Below are positions 46,961-56,932 of a stretch of DNA of 64,000 bases, in pieces. A program made the position numbers and the translations under genes. The stretch is from an uncultured Thiohalocapsa sp. (GTDB lineage Bacteria; Pseudomonadota; Gammaproteobacteria; Chromatiales; Chromatiaceae). The DNA is taken from the NCBI RefSeq assembly GCF_913063425.1, contig NZ_CAJXYK010000013.1:60810-124809 (forward strand), read 5' to 3'. The notes under the pieces were generated by a model that ran no database searches, had not been told where the DNA came from, and saw only the letters and a program-made list of their open reading frames with translations. Numbering within the stretch: position 1 is the first letter of the stretch; every line of letters starts with the position of its first letter.

Positions 46961-48886
46961 TTACAACACCACCCAAGCCAGCATCACCGCTGCCGCCGCC
47001 AGCAAGAACAAGGTCGGCTGCACATACCGATACACCCCCACGGTGGAGAACGACAGCATGTCCACGGTGGACGTGACCGTCCCCTCCAGCCAGCGGAAGC
47101 CGCCCTTGTAGAGCCCGCCGATGAGGTGCATCAGGCCGGCGTAGAAGTTGTCGCTGTAGTGATAGCGCACGTCGGCGGTCAGAAAATGCCCGCCGGCGTA
47201 GTTGTCCAGCTGGTGCACCCGCTTCGACTTGCCGCCGAAGCCGTAGAACACCAGTGCGCCGACGCCGAAGCCGGCGAAGAGCACCCCCACCAGCCAGACC
47301 ATGTCGATGCTGCCCTGCGGGCTCTCGACGCCGCCCAGGGTGTAACTGATGACTTCCAGACCCAGCGCCCGCTGCACCTCGGCCACCCAGGAGAGCGCCG
47401 GTCCCGGGAAGACGCCGGCCAGGAAGATCACCGTGGACAGCCCCAGCATGGGCGCGAGCAGGCTGACGGGCGCCTCGCGCACCTGCTCGTGCTCAAGGCG
47501 CAGCTGGCCCAGGAAGATGTTGTGGATCAGCTTGTAGACCGACAGGATGGTGCCGAGCGTGCCGATGACCGACGCCACGAACAAAAACGGCATCTCCGCT
47601 GCGATGAGCGAGCGGTAAACCAGCCACTTGGACACGAAGCCCGCCATGGGCGGCAGCCCGGCAAGGCTGATGATGCCGATCAGCAGCACGACGAAGGTGA
47701 TGGGCATGCGGGTGAAGAGCCCGCCCAGCTTGTTCAGGTCCGCGGTGCCGGTGCGGTACATCACTGCGAACACCGCCATCAGCAGCGCCGCCTGGGTGAT
47801 GGCGTAGTTGAACACGTGCAGCAGCCCGCCGGCGGAGCCGTTGGCGGTGCCCACCAAGAGCCCGAGCAGCATGTAGCCGCCCTGGCCGATGCCGTGCCAG
47901 GCCAGCAGGTAACGGGCGTCGTGCTGCTGCAGCGCCGTGTAGGTCGGGAAGATGATGGTCAGCGCCGCGATCCAGCAGAGCAGCTCCCGGGCGCTGATGA
48001 AGGTGTAGGGGATCTCCATCTGCACCAGTCGCCCGATACCCACCAGGGCCACGAAGACGACGACGATGGCATAGAGCCCCATGCGCGCGGAGATGGCGCC
48101 GAGGAAGGCCGAGCCCGGACCCGGCGTCTCGGCATAGGCCGGCGCCTGCCACAGGTGCAGCGGAATCAGCCCGAGCTTGACGCCGAAGCCGCCCACCAGC
48201 AGCGCCACCAGCACCCAGAGCTGACCGTTGGTTATGGTCGGCACCGCGGCGGCGAAGTCCGCATACGAAAAGGACCCGGTGACGCCGTAGATCAGCACCA
48301 GCGCACCCAGCACCGCCATGGCGCCGGCGAAGGCATAGGTCACATAGCGCAGCGCCGCCTGCGCCGCGATGCCGCCGGCCACCGCCATCAGCAGGAAGCT
48401 CGCCCAGCTGACCAGCTCCCAGCCGATGAACAGCGACAGGAAGTCGCCGCTGCCCACCAGCAGCAGCATCGAGAGCACATTCGCCGCCAGCGCCACGTGG
48501 AAGAGCCGCGGGCCGTGGCCCTGGCTGCGATACAGCCCCTGCCAGCCGCCGCCCGCGTACCAGGCGGACACGAAGCCGGCGCCGATGGTGATCATCGCGA
48601 AGAACCAGGACAGGGCGTCGTAGCGCCAGCCGAGGGCGTGGCCCAGGATCTCGAAGCGCATCGCCGCCGTCATGGGCTCGCCGCGCAGCGTGCCGGTTTC
48701 GAGCAGCAGCCAGAACTGCACGCCGTAGCCCATCACCATAAGCGGCCCGGCCATGCGCCAGCGCCCCAGCAGCAGGGCCAGCAGCAGCGTCGCCGCGGCC
48801 GCTGCGAAGAGCAGGTCCAGCGGCGTCAGGGCGCCAGGCAACGGGAGCGCGGGCAGGGCCGGAAGGGGCAGGGCGGGCAACTGCAT
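46961..48886 (-). CDS. NuoL/MrpA-like proton-conducting membrane subunit
   Basis: A 641-residue antiporter-like subunit. SLFIGWELVSWASFLLM contains the conserved Glu of helix 5, and LVGGFGVKLGLIPLHLWQAP the conserved Lys of helix 7; HDARYLLAWHGIGQGGYMLL and LAGLPPMAGFVSKWLVYRSL continue the family pattern. It should translocate protons or Na+ in the membrane arm. The N-terminus is a Pro/Leu repeat (PALPLPALPALPLP). The last 60 bases or so are duplicated about 600 bases downstream beside a DUF4160/DUF2442 module. Confidence 0.88.
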   Translation of the reverse strand: MQLPALPLPALPALPLPGALTPLDLLFAAAAATLLLALLLGRWRMAGPLMVMGYGVQFWLLLETGTLRGEPMTAAMRFEILGHALGWRYDALSWFFAMITIGAGFVSAWYAGGGWQGLYRSQGHGPRLFHVALAANVLSMLLLVGSGDFLSLFIGWELVSWASFLLMAVAGGIAAQAALRYVTYAFAGAMAVLGALVLIYGVTGSFSYADFAAAVPTITNGQLWVLVALLVGGFGVKLGLIPLHLWQAPAYAETPGPGSAFLGAISARMGLYAIVVVFVALVGIGRLVQMEIPYTFISARELLCWIAALTIIFPTYTALQQHDARYLLAWHGIGQGGYMLLGLLVGTANGSAGGLLHVFNYAITQAALLMAVFAVMYRTGTADLNKLGGLFTRMPITFVVLLIGIISLAGLPPMAGFVSKWLVYRSLIAAEMPFLFVASVIGTLGTILSVYKLIHNIFLGQLRLEHEQVREAPVSLLAPMLGLSTVIFLAGVFPGPALSWVAEVQRALGLEVISYTLGGVESPQGSIDMVWLVGVLFAGFGVGALVFYGFGGKSKRVHQLDNYAGGHFLTADVRYHYSDNFYAGLMHLIGGLYKGGFRWLEGTVTSTVDMLSFSTVGVYRYVQPTLFLLAAAAVMLAWVVL

Positions 48887-48947
48887 CGGGTGGGCTCTCC
48901 GGAAGGCGTGACGGCGACCGCCGGTTGATCTGGCTCGTTACAGGGGC

Positions 48948-50450
48948 TCAGCGGGCGCCGCTCTGCACCAGCGTCGTCGGGAACACGGTGTCGATGTACG
49001 CGGCGCGGTCTGCGGCCTGGTCGGCGACGCCGCGCAGCCAGCCGGACACCGGCACCACCGACACCGTGGCCGCCAGCAGGAGCACGCCCGCCGCGGAGGC
49101 GACCCCGAAGTCCAGCAGCTTCGGCTTCGGCAAGGCCGGGGTCGACGCGTCGTCGGGCCGGGCGTACAGCCGCACCACCAGACGGAACAGGTAATTGGCC
49201 TCCACCGCGGAGCCCAGCAGCACCAGCGCCAGCGCACCCAAGGCCAGCGGCGTCGACAGCTCCACCAGGCCCAGCACCAGCAGCAGCTTGGCCCAGAACC
49301 CGGGCAGCGGCGGCACACCGATGAGCGACAGCGCGAACAGCACCACCAGACCTGCCGACACAGGTGCCGAGCGGGCGGCGCCGGTGAGGCGCGCGAGCGC
49401 ACCGCGCCAGCGGGTGGCCAGGGCGAACAGGGCCGATTTGATGATCAGGTGATGCAGCACCAGCGCCAGTCCCGCCAGCATGCCGGCGGTGCCCCCCAGC
49501 GAGAAGCCGACGAAGACGAGCCCCAGCTGCCCGATGCTGGAGTAGGCGAGCATGCGGTTGAGGTCCCGCGCCCGCCAGGCCGCGAGCTCGCCGGTGACGA
49601 AGCCGAGTGCCCCCAGCGCCAGCATGAGCTGCGTCGCGCCGGTGCCGTCGAAGGCCAGCACCAGCAGCCGCACCACGACGATCACCGCCAGCTTCGACAC
49701 CAGCCCCGCCAGCAGCGCGCTGATCCGCGTCGGCGCCGTCGCATAGACCTCCGGCACCCAGGTGTTCACCGGGAACAGCTCCGCTTTGACGCCGAAGCCG
49801 ATGAGCAAAAGCGCAAAGGGCGCGAGCCCGAGCGGGTTCTGGAGCGCATCGGGCGCCAGCATGGCGAGCTGGGCCAGGCTCAGGGTGCCGGTTTGCAGGT
49901 AGACGATGGCGATGCCCACCAGCGCCAGCACCGAGCCCAGGGCCGACAGCAGCAGGTAGCGCACGGTGGCGATGTAGGCCGCACCCGTGGCGCGCAGGGT
50001 CACGAGCCCGAAGCTCGCCACCGCCACCAGCTCGTAGAAGACGTAGATGTTGAACAGGTCGCCGGACAGCGCCAGCCCCGTGGCCGCCGCCGCCAGCAGC
50101 AGCATCACAGCGTCGCGCCGCAGCGGGTCGGCATCGTCCTCGCCGCGGGACCAGAACAGCAGGGTCAGCACCGGCACCGCGGTGGCGAAGAGCAGCGCCA
50201 GGCGGTCCACGTAGAAGGTGATGCCGAGCGGCGGTGCGAAGCCGCCGATGGCCAGCGCATAGGGTGCATCCCCATAGGCCAGCCACAGCCGGATCAGCAG
50301 GTAGGCGCTCAGCGCCAGCGTCGCCGGCCCCAGCAGCAGGGCCAGGGGCCTGGCCACCCGCCCGAGGGGCTGCATCAGGAAGGCCGCCAGCAGCGGCAGC
50401 ACCACCGGCAGCACGCTGTGGCCCTGGCTGATGGAGAACAGGCCGGTCAT
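48948..50450 (-). CDS. mnhD: MrpD/MnhD-like antiporter subunit
   Basis: A 500-residue membrane protein. IYVFYELVAVASFGLVTLRA has the helix-5 Glu and IGFGVKAELFPVNTWVPEVY the helix-7 Lys of cation/proton antiporter subunits; LNRMLAYSSIGQLGLVFVGF follows. It is the second antiporter-like subunit of the complex. It overlaps the MnhC gene by 4 bases and precedes the NuoL-like gene by about 60 bases. Confidence 0.9.
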   Translation of the reverse strand: MTGLFSISQGHSVLPVVLPLLAAFLMQPLGRVARPLALLLGPATLALSAYLLIRLWLAYGDAPYALAIGGFAPPLGITFYVDRLALLFATAVPVLTLLFWSRGEDDADPLRRDAVMLLLAAAATGLALSGDLFNIYVFYELVAVASFGLVTLRATGAAYIATVRYLLLSALGSVLALVGIAIVYLQTGTLSLAQLAMLAPDALQNPLGLAPFALLLIGFGVKAELFPVNTWVPEVYATAPTRISALLAGLVSKLAVIVVVRLLVLAFDGTGATQLMLALGALGFVTGELAAWRARDLNRMLAYSSIGQLGLVFVGFSLGGTAGMLAGLALVLHHLIIKSALFALATRWRGALARLTGAARSAPVSAGLVVLFALSLIGVPPLPGFWAKLLLVLGLVELSTPLALGALALVLLGSAVEANYLFRLVVRLYARPDDASTPALPKPKLLDFGVASAAGVLLLAATVSVVPVSGWLRGVADQAADRAAYIDTVFPTTLVQSGAR

Positions 50451-50959
50451 GAGGTGGCTCCGGTCTGGTCGGTGGCAGCTGTGCGCAACGCGTCCGCGAC
50501 CGGGATGGGCGGCGGGAGGGGCCGCTCACCCGCCGGCGCCTCGCGGCTGCCCTCCGGCGCCATGCCGGCGTCGCGGCAGATGTCCAGCTCCAGGTGCCGG
50601 CGCAGCGCGCGCACGTCGAGCGTGCCGTAGATGCGGTGGATCTTGAGCAGCACCGACACCGCCAGTGCCTGCACGCCGACGCCGATGACGATGGCCGTCA
50701 GCACCAGCACCTGCGGCACCGGGTCCACCATGGGCACGTCGGCCGCGTGGGTGCCCAGGATCGGCGCCAGCGCGCCGTCGCGCCAGCCGCTCAGCACCAA
50801 CAGCAGGTTGGCACCGGCCTCGGCGATGACCAGCGCCAGCACCATCCGGAACAGGTGATTGGACATGACCATGCCGATGGCGCCGATCACCAGCAGTCCG
50901 AAGGCGCCGACGTACATCACCACCACGAAGCTCAGGCTGTCAGGCCCCATCGCGCTCAT
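50447..50959 (-). CDS. mnhC: MrpC/MnhC-like (NuoK-like) subunit
   Basis: A 170-residue protein with three membrane helices like NuoK/MnhC: VVMYVGAFGLLVIGAIGMVM, then FRMVLALVIAEAGANLLLVL with the conserved Glu, then VLVLTAIVIGVGVQALAVSV. A cytoplasmic tail of about 60 residues is an unusual addition. The start at 50959 (MSAMGPDS) overlaps the MnhB stop by 4 bases, which fixes it. Confidence 0.88.
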   Translation of the reverse strand: MSAMGPDSLSFVVVMYVGAFGLLVIGAIGMVMSNHLFRMVLALVIAEAGANLLLVLSGWRDGALAPILGTHAADVPMVDPVPQVLVLTAIVIGVGVQALAVSVLLKIHRIYGTLDVRALRRHLELDICRDAGMAPEGSREAPAGERPLPPPIPVADALRTAATDQTGATS

Positions 50960-51699
50960 GACCCCCGGTCCTCCGCCTGTGGATGCGGGTGCTGCGGCCC
51001 CGCCGGCTGCTCGGCCAGCTGGGTCATCAGCCCCGCCAGCTCTGCGCCCACCTTGAGCCCCACCGCCAGCGACAGCAGCGGCAGGGTGCCGGCGGACAGC
51101 AGCTCGCCCATGACGCCCTTGCCCAGCAGGGGCGCGAGAAACTCCCCGCCGTCCCACAGGGACCAGAGCCCGATGGCGATGAAGCCGGCGCCCGCCAGCC
51201 CCTCGATGAAGGCGATGGCCGTGTGGCTCGTGCCCCCGGAGCCGTCCGCACCCGGGCGCGCCAGCACCAGCACGAAGAAGGCCGCCGCCAGGATGACGCC
51301 GCCCTGGAAGCCGCCGCCCGGCGTCAGATGGCCGTGCAGGATGATGTAGAAGCCCACCACCAGCAGCAGCGGGAAGAGCAGGTCCGCGCCGGTGCGCAGG
51401 ATGAAGCCGCCGGGCGGGTCCGACGTGCCGTGGCCGCAGTCCTTGCGCCCGCGCACCAGCACCAGTCCGGTGGCGGTGGCGGCGGCGAACAGGATGGACA
51501 GCTCGCCCAGGGTGTCGATGCCGCGGTAGCCCAGCAGCACCGCGGTGACGATGTTGGCGGCACCCACCTCGGCGGGTGCCTGCTCCAGGATGGCGCCGCC
51601 GACGCGCATGGGCGGCTCGCCGAAGCCGAGCTGGGCCGCAATGACCAGCAGCAGGAAGGCGAGGCCGGCGGTGAAGACCAGCGAGGCAAGGTTACGCAT
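50956..51699 (-). CDS. mnhB: MrpB/MnhB-like antiporter subunit
   Basis: A 247-residue membrane protein. The C-terminal MnhB domain includes FPLLLVVGFYIILHGHLTPG, then GGFQGGVILAAAFFVLVLAR; the HGHLTPGGGFQGG motif is diagnostic. The N-terminal part (ANIVTAVLLGYRGIDTLGEL) matches the MbhE-like portion fused to MrpA in other bacteria. It overlaps the MbhD-like gene by 8 bases. Confidence 0.9.
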   Translation of the reverse strand: MRNLASLVFTAGLAFLLLVIAAQLGFGEPPMRVGGAILEQAPAEVGAANIVTAVLLGYRGIDTLGELSILFAAATATGLVLVRGRKDCGHGTSDPPGGFILRTGADLLFPLLLVVGFYIILHGHLTPGGGFQGGVILAAAFFVLVLARPGADGSGGTSHTAIAFIEGLAGAGFIAIGLWSLWDGGEFLAPLLGKGVMGELLSAGTLPLLSLAVGLKVGAELAGLMTQLAEQPAGPQHPHPQAEDRGS

Positions 51700-52006
51700 C
51701 CGGCTTACCTCCGCGACGCTCAGGCGAAGTGTCGGTCGCGTCCAGTTGCCAGAGGCCGAGCCGCCGCAGCCCCAGCGCCAGCACCACGCCGGAGAGCCCG
51801 GCGCCGACCACGGCCTCGGTCATGGCCACGTCCGGGGCGTGCAGCAGCACGAAGAGCACCGCCACGCCCAGCGACACGACGCCGGAGGCGGCCACCGCGC
51901 TGATCATGTTGTCCAGTATCAGCACCAGCACGGCGGACACCAGCACCAGCGCGACCATCACCAGCGCGAACAGGGTCTGCAGGTCCAGATCGACGTCGGG
52001 GATCAT
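51692..52006 (-). CDS. MbhD/DUF4040-like subunit (MrpA C-terminal equivalent)
   Basis: A 104-residue protein with three helices: LFALVMVALVLVSAVLVLIL, then AASGVVSLGVAVLFVLLHAP and PDVAMTEAVVGAGLSGVVLA. The APDVA-x-TEA motif is typical of the DUF4040/MbhD piece that is fused to MrpA in classic Mrp antiporters but separate in MBH/MBX complexes. It supports the MBX-like reading of this operon. Confidence 0.85.
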   Translation of the reverse strand: MIPDVDLDLQTLFALVMVALVLVSAVLVLILDNMISAVAASGVVSLGVAVLFVLLHAPDVAMTEAVVGAGLSGVVLALGLRRLGLWQLDATDTSPERRGGKPDA

Positions 52007-52010
52007 GGCG

Positions 52011-52352
52011 TCACTCCGTGCCGGCGGCGTCAGTCAGTTGCCGCGCCGGTGGCGTCCGCGGGCCGTCGTCCTGCTGCCAGGGGCGCACGCCCGCAAGGAA
52101 CAGCGCCCGGGCGATGGTGGAGCTGGCGACAGGGCTCGTGAACAGGATGAAGCCCGCGATGCAGACCACTGTGGCCCACCAGGCCGGGTGCAGCAGCGCC
52201 ACGCCCAGCAGGAAGGCCACGGCGCCCAGGGTCACGGACTTGGTGCCCGCCTGGATGCGGTTGTAGACGTCGGGCATGCGCAGGATGCCGAGCGCCCCGA
52301 GCAGCAGGAAAGCCGCGCCCAGGAGCAGGAACAGGTCCGCGATGAGTCTCAT
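52011..52352 (-). CDS. mnhG: MrpG/MnhG-like subunit
   Basis: A 113-residue membrane protein of the MnhG family: LFLLLGAAFLLLGALGILRM, then PDVYNRIQAGTKSVTLGAV, where RMPDVYNRIQA is the family motif. The ATG at 52352 overlaps the MnhF stop by 4 bases. It precedes the MbhD-like gene by 4 bases. Confidence 0.9.
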   Translation of the reverse strand: MRLIADLFLLLGAAFLLLGALGILRMPDVYNRIQAGTKSVTLGAVAFLLGVALLHPAWWATVVCIAGFILFTSPVASSTIARALFLAGVRPWQQDDGPRTPPARQLTDAAGTE

Positions 52353-52654
52353 GGGCGCTCTGCCTCGGTGTCGGTGGTGCGCCCGGGCGCGTCCCAATTG
52401 GCCTCGATGGTGCGGGCGATGGCGACGACGAAGACGAAGGCCAGCACACCGAACACCAGCGCCACATCCAGGTACAGCGGCGTCGCGAAGAACACCGCGA
52501 AGCCGGCAATGCCCGCCGTGGCCGTCACCGACAGGGTGTCCGCGGCGACGATGCGGTCCGCTGCCCCCGGCCCCAGCACCAGCCGCAGCAGCCCGATGAC
52601 CAGGGCGATGCCCACCAGCCCGAAGGCGATGATCTCGAGCGCATTCAGCGTCAT
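52349..52654 (-). CDS. mnhF: MrpF/MnhF-like subunit
   Basis: A 101-residue membrane protein: IGLLRLVLGPGAADRIVAAD is the MnhF signature (LGP-x4-DR-x3-D). Three helices are visible. It overlaps MnhE by 4 bases and MnhG by 4 bases, so translation is coupled along the group. Confidence 0.9.
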   Translation of the reverse strand: MTLNALEIIAFGLVGIALVIGLLRLVLGPGAADRIVAADTLSVTATAGIAGFAVFFATPLYLDVALVFGVLAFVFVVAIARTIEANWDAPGRTTDTEAERP

Positions 52655-53211
52655 TTGAGGAACCCCCGGATGTGCCGCTCGAAGCCCGCGGCGATGGCCG
52701 CCGTCGCCTGCGGCAGGTCGGTGCCGGGCGGGCAGTCGATCCAGTGCACCAGCAGGCGGTCCTCGTGCACGTCGATGGTGAGGGTGCCCGGGGTCAGCGT
52801 GATGCTGTTCGCCAGCAGCATGCGCCCGAGGGCCGAGCGCAGGTCGGTATGTACCTCCACCACGGCCGGGCGGATGGGCAGCGACGGCGCCAGTACACGG
52901 CGGGCCACGTCGAAGTTGGCCACCACCAGTGCGACGAAAAAGCGCCCCAGGTACAGCACCAGATGCACCGGCGCCGCAATGGAGAAGCGCATGCCGGTGA
53001 AAATGCCGAGCCGGGGTGCGGCCACCAGCGTCACCAGCAGGGCGACCATCGCACCGGCGAGCAGTTCCTGTGGCTGGAGGCTGCCCGCGAGCAGCACCCA
53101 GAGCAGCAGGCTCACGGCGAAGGTGAGCGCGAAGTGGGGGAGACCGGGGCGGGAAGCGCCGCCCGTATCTGCGGCGCTGGCGGTTTCGGCTGGCTGCACG
53201 GGATACCTCAT
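52651..53211 (-). CDS. mnhE: MrpE/MnhE-like subunit, first gene of the complex operon
   Basis: A 186-residue protein of the MnhE family: FALTFAVSLLLWVLLAGSLQ, then VLYLGRFFVALVVANFDVAR and LANSITLTPGTLTIDVHEDR with LVHWIDCP. NSITLTPGT is diagnostic. An N-terminal extension of about 25 residues precedes the first helix. As the most upstream gene it should carry the operon promoter, but none is evident in the 354-base gap behind it. Confidence 0.9.
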   Translation of the reverse strand: MRYPVQPAETASAADTGGASRPGLPHFALTFAVSLLLWVLLAGSLQPQELLAGAMVALLVTLVAAPRLGIFTGMRFSIAAPVHLVLYLGRFFVALVVANFDVARRVLAPSLPIRPAVVEVHTDLRSALGRMLLANSITLTPGTLTIDVHEDRLLVHWIDCPPGTDLPQATAAIAAGFERHIRGFLK

Positions 53212-53565
53212 CGTGCGAAGCGTTGCGGATGCAGGTGGAACCTGTCGCAGGCCCTAGAGCTTACCCCAGCTTCGTCGGCGGGAGAAGCCGAGCGAAAGCC
53301 TGGGTCATCCGCAGAGGGTGTGAGGCTAACACGGCGCAGTCCCCGCGCAAGCACGCCCGCGGCCCGCAACCTGACGGCAGTCACTTGTCGGCGGACCAAC
53401 TGCATCCAGGGCAAAAACCGGCCGATGCCGACATCAGCGGGGCCTATGTCCGTCGCGGATGACCAACTCTGGCGAGTACGGCGAAGGCTGCAAGGGGCCG
53501 CCCGTCGCTTCGCACCGTCGCGCGCCGGGGCAGTGCGACCGCGGCGCGCGGCTGCGCGGTGCGTC
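53212..53565. other. 354-base intergenic stretch
   Basis: Lies between the start of the complex operon and the end of the CopB-like gene, all on the minus strand. It should contain the operon promoter; I see no clear -35/-10 pair, hairpin terminator or RNA gene. Confidence 0.35.
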
Positions 53566-55587
53566 TCAACCCGGGCCGGCGGACGGCTCGAAGCGCCCCA
53601 GCAGCTTCGCATTGATGGCGACGATGACGGTGGACAGCGACATCAGCGCGGCACCCACCGCCGGGCTCAGCACGACGCCGATGCCGTAGGCGGCGCCCGC
53701 GGCCAAAGGAATGGCGACGGCGTTGTAGCCGGTGGCCCAGAACAGGTTCTGGATCATCTTGCCGTAGGTGGCGCGGGAGAGCTCGATCACATCGGCCACG
53801 TTACGCGGGTCGGACTCCACCAGCACGATGTCGGCGGACTCCACGGCCACGTCGGTACCGGCGCCGATGGCGATGCCCAGGTCCGCCTGCACCAGCGCCG
53901 GGGCGTCATTGACGCCGTCGCCCACCATGGCCACTGTGCGTCCGCCCCGCTGGACCTCCTGAATGCGCGCCGCCTTCTCGTCCGGCAGCACCTCGGCGAA
54001 GTAGTCGCTCAAGCCGAGCTCCCCGGCGACGGCTTTGGCCACGGCCTCGGTATCGCCGGTGAGCATGATGCAGTCGATGCCCATGTGCTGGAGCCGTTCG
54101 ATGGCCTCGCGGGATTCGTCGCGGATCATGTCCGCCAGCGCAATGGCGCCCAGCGGGCGCTCGTCCGCCAGCACATAAACCAGGGTGTTGCCATTCTCGC
54201 GGAAGGCCGCCACCGCGTTGCCGTCCAGCGGGATCTCCTGCTCGCGCAGATAGCCGGGGCTCACCACATGAATGGTGCGGCCCTCGACGCGGGCCTTGGC
54301 GCCGCGGCCGGCGAGGTTCTCGAGATCGGCGGCGTCCGGGATCTCGATGCCCTTGTCCTTCGCCGCCGCGACGATGCCCTGCGCGATGGGGTGCTCGGAA
54401 TGGGACTCCAGCCCGGCGGCGAGGCGCAGCAGCTCGTCCTCCTGCAGACTGCCGAAGCTGGCGACTCCTGTGACCCCGAAGCGCCCGGCGGTGAGGGTGC
54501 CGGTCTTGTCGAAGACGACGGCGTCGAGCTTGCGCGCGCGCTCGAACCCGGCCCGGTCGCGGATCAACAGGCCGCGGCCGGCGGCCAGGCTGGTGCTGAC
54601 GGCCACCACCAGCGGGACGGCGAGCCCCAGGGCATGCGGGCAGGTGATGACCATCACGGTGACCATGCGCTCCAGCGCGAAGTCGAAGGCGCGGCCGACG
54701 CCGAGCCAGGCGGCCAAGGTCAGCGCGCCGGCGGTGAGTGCGATGTAGGTGAGCCAGGCGGCGGCACGGTCGGCGAGGTCCTGGGTGCGCGAGCGCGACG
54801 CCTGTGCCTGGCGCACGGTGTCGATCACCTGTGACAGATAGGTGTCCGCGCCGGTCTTCTGCACCTCGATGGTGATGCTGCCCTCGCCGTTGATGGCGCC
54901 GCCGACGGCCTCGTCGCCGGCGCGCTTCTCCACCGGCCGCGACTCGCCCGTCAGCATGGATTCGTTCAGGCTGGTCTTGCCCTCGAGGATGGTGCCGTCG
55001 ATGGGCACCTTCTCGCCGGGGCGCACCCGCACATGCTCGCCCTTGTGCAGCTCGCTGACAGGGATCTCCTCGGTCCCGCCGTCTTCACGCACGCGCAGCG
55101 CCCGGTCCGGCATCATCTGCACCAGGCTCTCCAATGCCCCGGACGCGCCCATGACGGACTTCATCTCGATCCAGTGGCCGAGCAGCATCACGTCCACCAG
55201 CGTGGCCAGCTCCCAGAAGAAGACCTTGCCTTCGAGCTTGAGCACCACCGCCGCCGAGTAGCCGTAGGCGACGGTGATGGCCAGCGCGATGAGCGTCATC
55301 ATGCCCGGCGCGCCGCCGCGCAGCTCCGACACCAGCCCGGCGAGGAAGGGCCAGCCGCCGTATAGGAACACCGCGGTGGCCAGCCCCAGCAGCACATAGT
55401 CGTCGCCGGGGAAGGCGAGGGTGTCCGTGAGCCCGAGCAAGGACTGGATCAGGGGCGAGAGCAGCAGAATGGGCAGCGTCAGCGCGACCGAGATCCAAAA
55501 CCGCCGGCGGTAGTCGGCGATCATCGCCTTGTGATGCTGCTGATGGTCGTCGTGCCGCTCGTGGCGGCCGTGATCTTGCTCGCGCAT
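53566..55587 (-). CDS. copB: CopB-type heavy-metal P1B ATPase
   Basis: About 673 residues starting [20 protein letters not shown], a His-rich metal-binding tail. Membrane motif TCPHALGLA (CPH rather than CPC) places it with the CopB group, usually Cu exporters, with silver or mixed specificity possible. [14 protein letters not shown] holds the phosphorylated Asp, [11 protein letters not shown] is the actuator loop, and [20 protein letters not shown] the hinge motif. I chose 55587 because GGGAGAG stands a few bases upstream and the frame before it is not conserved. Confidence 0.92.
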   Translation of the reverse strand: MREQDHGRHERHDDHQQHHKAMIADYRRRFWISVALTLPILLLSPLIQSLLGLTDTLAFPGDDYVLLGLATAVFLYGGWPFLAGLVSELRGGAPGMMTLIALAITVAYGYSAAVVLKLEGKVFFWELATLVDVMLLGHWIEMKSVMGASGALESLVQMMPDRALRVREDGGTEEIPVSELHKGEHVRVRPGEKVPIDGTILEGKTSLNESMLTGESRPVEKRAGDEAVGGAINGEGSITIEVQKTGADTYLSQVIDTVRQAQASRSRTQDLADRAAAWLTYIALTAGALTLAAWLGVGRAFDFALERMVTVMVITCPHALGLAVPLVVAVSTSLAAGRGLLIRDRAGFERARKLDAVVFDKTGTLTAGRFGVTGVASFGSLQEDELLRLAAGLESHSEHPIAQGIVAAAKDKGIEIPDAADLENLAGRGAKARVEGRTIHVVSPGYLREQEIPLDGNAVAAFRENGNTLVYVLADERPLGAIALADMIRDESREAIERLQHMGIDCIMLTGDTEAVAKAVAGELGLSDYFAEVLPDEKAARIQEVQRGGRTVAMVGDGVNDAPALVQADLGIAIGAGTDVAVESADIVLVESDPRNVADVIELSRATYGKMIQNLFWATGYNAVAIPLAAGAAYGIGVVLSPAVGAALMSLSTVIVAINAKLLGRFEPSAGPG

Positions 55588-56098
55588 GGGCTCTCTCCCG
55601 CGGCTCTCCCCGAGCCTGCAGCAGGTTGCATACCGCAGTGTGACAGTCGCGGGCGCCTTTGTACGCTCGACGCACCGACGGACGCAGCCGTGAGCATCCA
55701 TTGCGGTCTCTGCGGTGGCAAACACCCGACCGCCGACTGCGCAACGCGGCCCGCCGCCACCGCGGCGGCTGCGTCACCGCTCACCCCCGCAATGGTGGCC
55801 ATCAACCATGGATTGGTGCATAGGCACCGGCGCCTGGGGGTCGCCTGCGCCGCTGCCGGACCTGGGCAGCGCCACCGGGCCATGAACGAAATGCTTCGAT
55901 ACGCTGGCCCTGGCTTTGCTTGCTTTCGGCAGCAAGCGAAGGCCGCGGCGGACGGTCCTGCTCCGTGCCGCGCCCCTGCATGGGCCCTGCCCATCCGTCA
56001 TCGTCACAGCTGCCGGACGGGAGGTGCTGCGCCCGGCCGGGCGCGGGCCCCGTGGGACCGGCGGCCATCGCCTTACACTTTAGACGCTGGAGGTCAGC
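55588..56098. other. 511-base divergent intergenic region
   Basis: Separates the minus-strand CopB gene from the plus-strand PRC-barrel gene and should hold both promoters. GGAGG stands 5 bases before the PRC-barrel ATG. I see no recognisable metal-responsive operator, RNA gene or repeat. Confidence 0.4.
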
Positions 56099-56932
56099 AT
56101 GCTGATAGCGCTCGCCGAGCCCGAAGGCTACCGCCTCGAGGCCACCGATGGGGAGATCGGCCGCTGCCGGGATTTCCTGCTCGATGAAGACCAATGGGCC
56201 GTCCGCTGGATGGTCGCGGATACCCGCAGCTGGCTGCCCGGCCGCAAGGTATTGGTGTCGCCGGCGCAGCTGGATACGCCGGACTGGTCGAGCCGCCGGC
56301 TGCCGGTGCGCCTCACCCGGGCGCAGATCGAGCAGGGCCCGCCGCTGGATGCGGATGCCCCCGTATCGCGCCGTTACGAGCAGGGTCTCAACGCCTTCCA
56401 CGGACTGCCCGACTATTGGCTCGGCAGCGGGCTGTGGGGCGATTATCCCCTGCCCTCGTCCATGATCGGCGCCCGAGAGGCCATGATCGAGCCCGCGCCC
56501 CTGGTGCCGGAGGCGCCGGACAGTGCCGAGCCGGTGCCCGCCCGGGATGACGGCAGCGAGCGACTGCGCTCGCTGCGGGAGTTGATGGGCTATGGGGTCC
56601 TCGCCCGGGAGCGCGGCGCAGACGACGCGGGCGAGGTGCAGGTCGGCCGGGTCGATGACGTCATCGTCGACGATGCAGCCTGGGCCGTGCATTACCTCGT
56701 GGTGGACAGGTCCTGGCTGCCGATGTCGACGCGGGTCCTGCTGCCCGTGGACCGCGTGGACAGCATCGATTGGGCCGAGCGCACTGTGCACACCCACGCC
56801 GGTGCCGAGCAATTGAAGGACGCGCCGAGCCTGCAGGGCGACGCGCCCGTCACGGCCCGACTGGCGGCGGCGGTGGACGAGCATTATGGGCGACCGCACC
56901 ACGCCGGCGGCGAAGCGGTGTCCGGGACCTGA
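56099..56932 (+). CDS. Protein with two PRC-barrel domains
   Basis: A 277-residue soluble protein. The first PRC-barrel covers about residues 1-90 (DGEIGRCRDFLLDEDQWAVR, then WMVADTRSWLPGRKVLVSPA). The second covers about 165-240 (EVQVGRVDDVIVDDAAWAVH, then YLVVDRSWLPMSTRVLLPVD). Such tandem barrels occur in stress-related cytoplasmic proteins and in photosynthetic reaction-centre H-like proteins. Its partner is unknown. GGAGG precedes the start by 5 bases. Confidence 0.8.
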   Translation: MLIALAEPEGYRLEATDGEIGRCRDFLLDEDQWAVRWMVADTRSWLPGRKVLVSPAQLDTPDWSSRRLPVRLTRAQIEQGPPLDADAPVSRRYEQGLNAFHGLPDYWLGSGLWGDYPLPSSMIGAREAMIEPAPLVPEAPDSAEPVPARDDGSERLRSLRELMGYGVLARERGADDAGEVQVGRVDDVIVDDAAWAVHYLVVDRSWLPMSTRVLLPVDRVDSIDWAERTVHTHAGAEQLKDAPSLQGDAPVTARLAAAVDEHYGRPHHAGGEAVSGT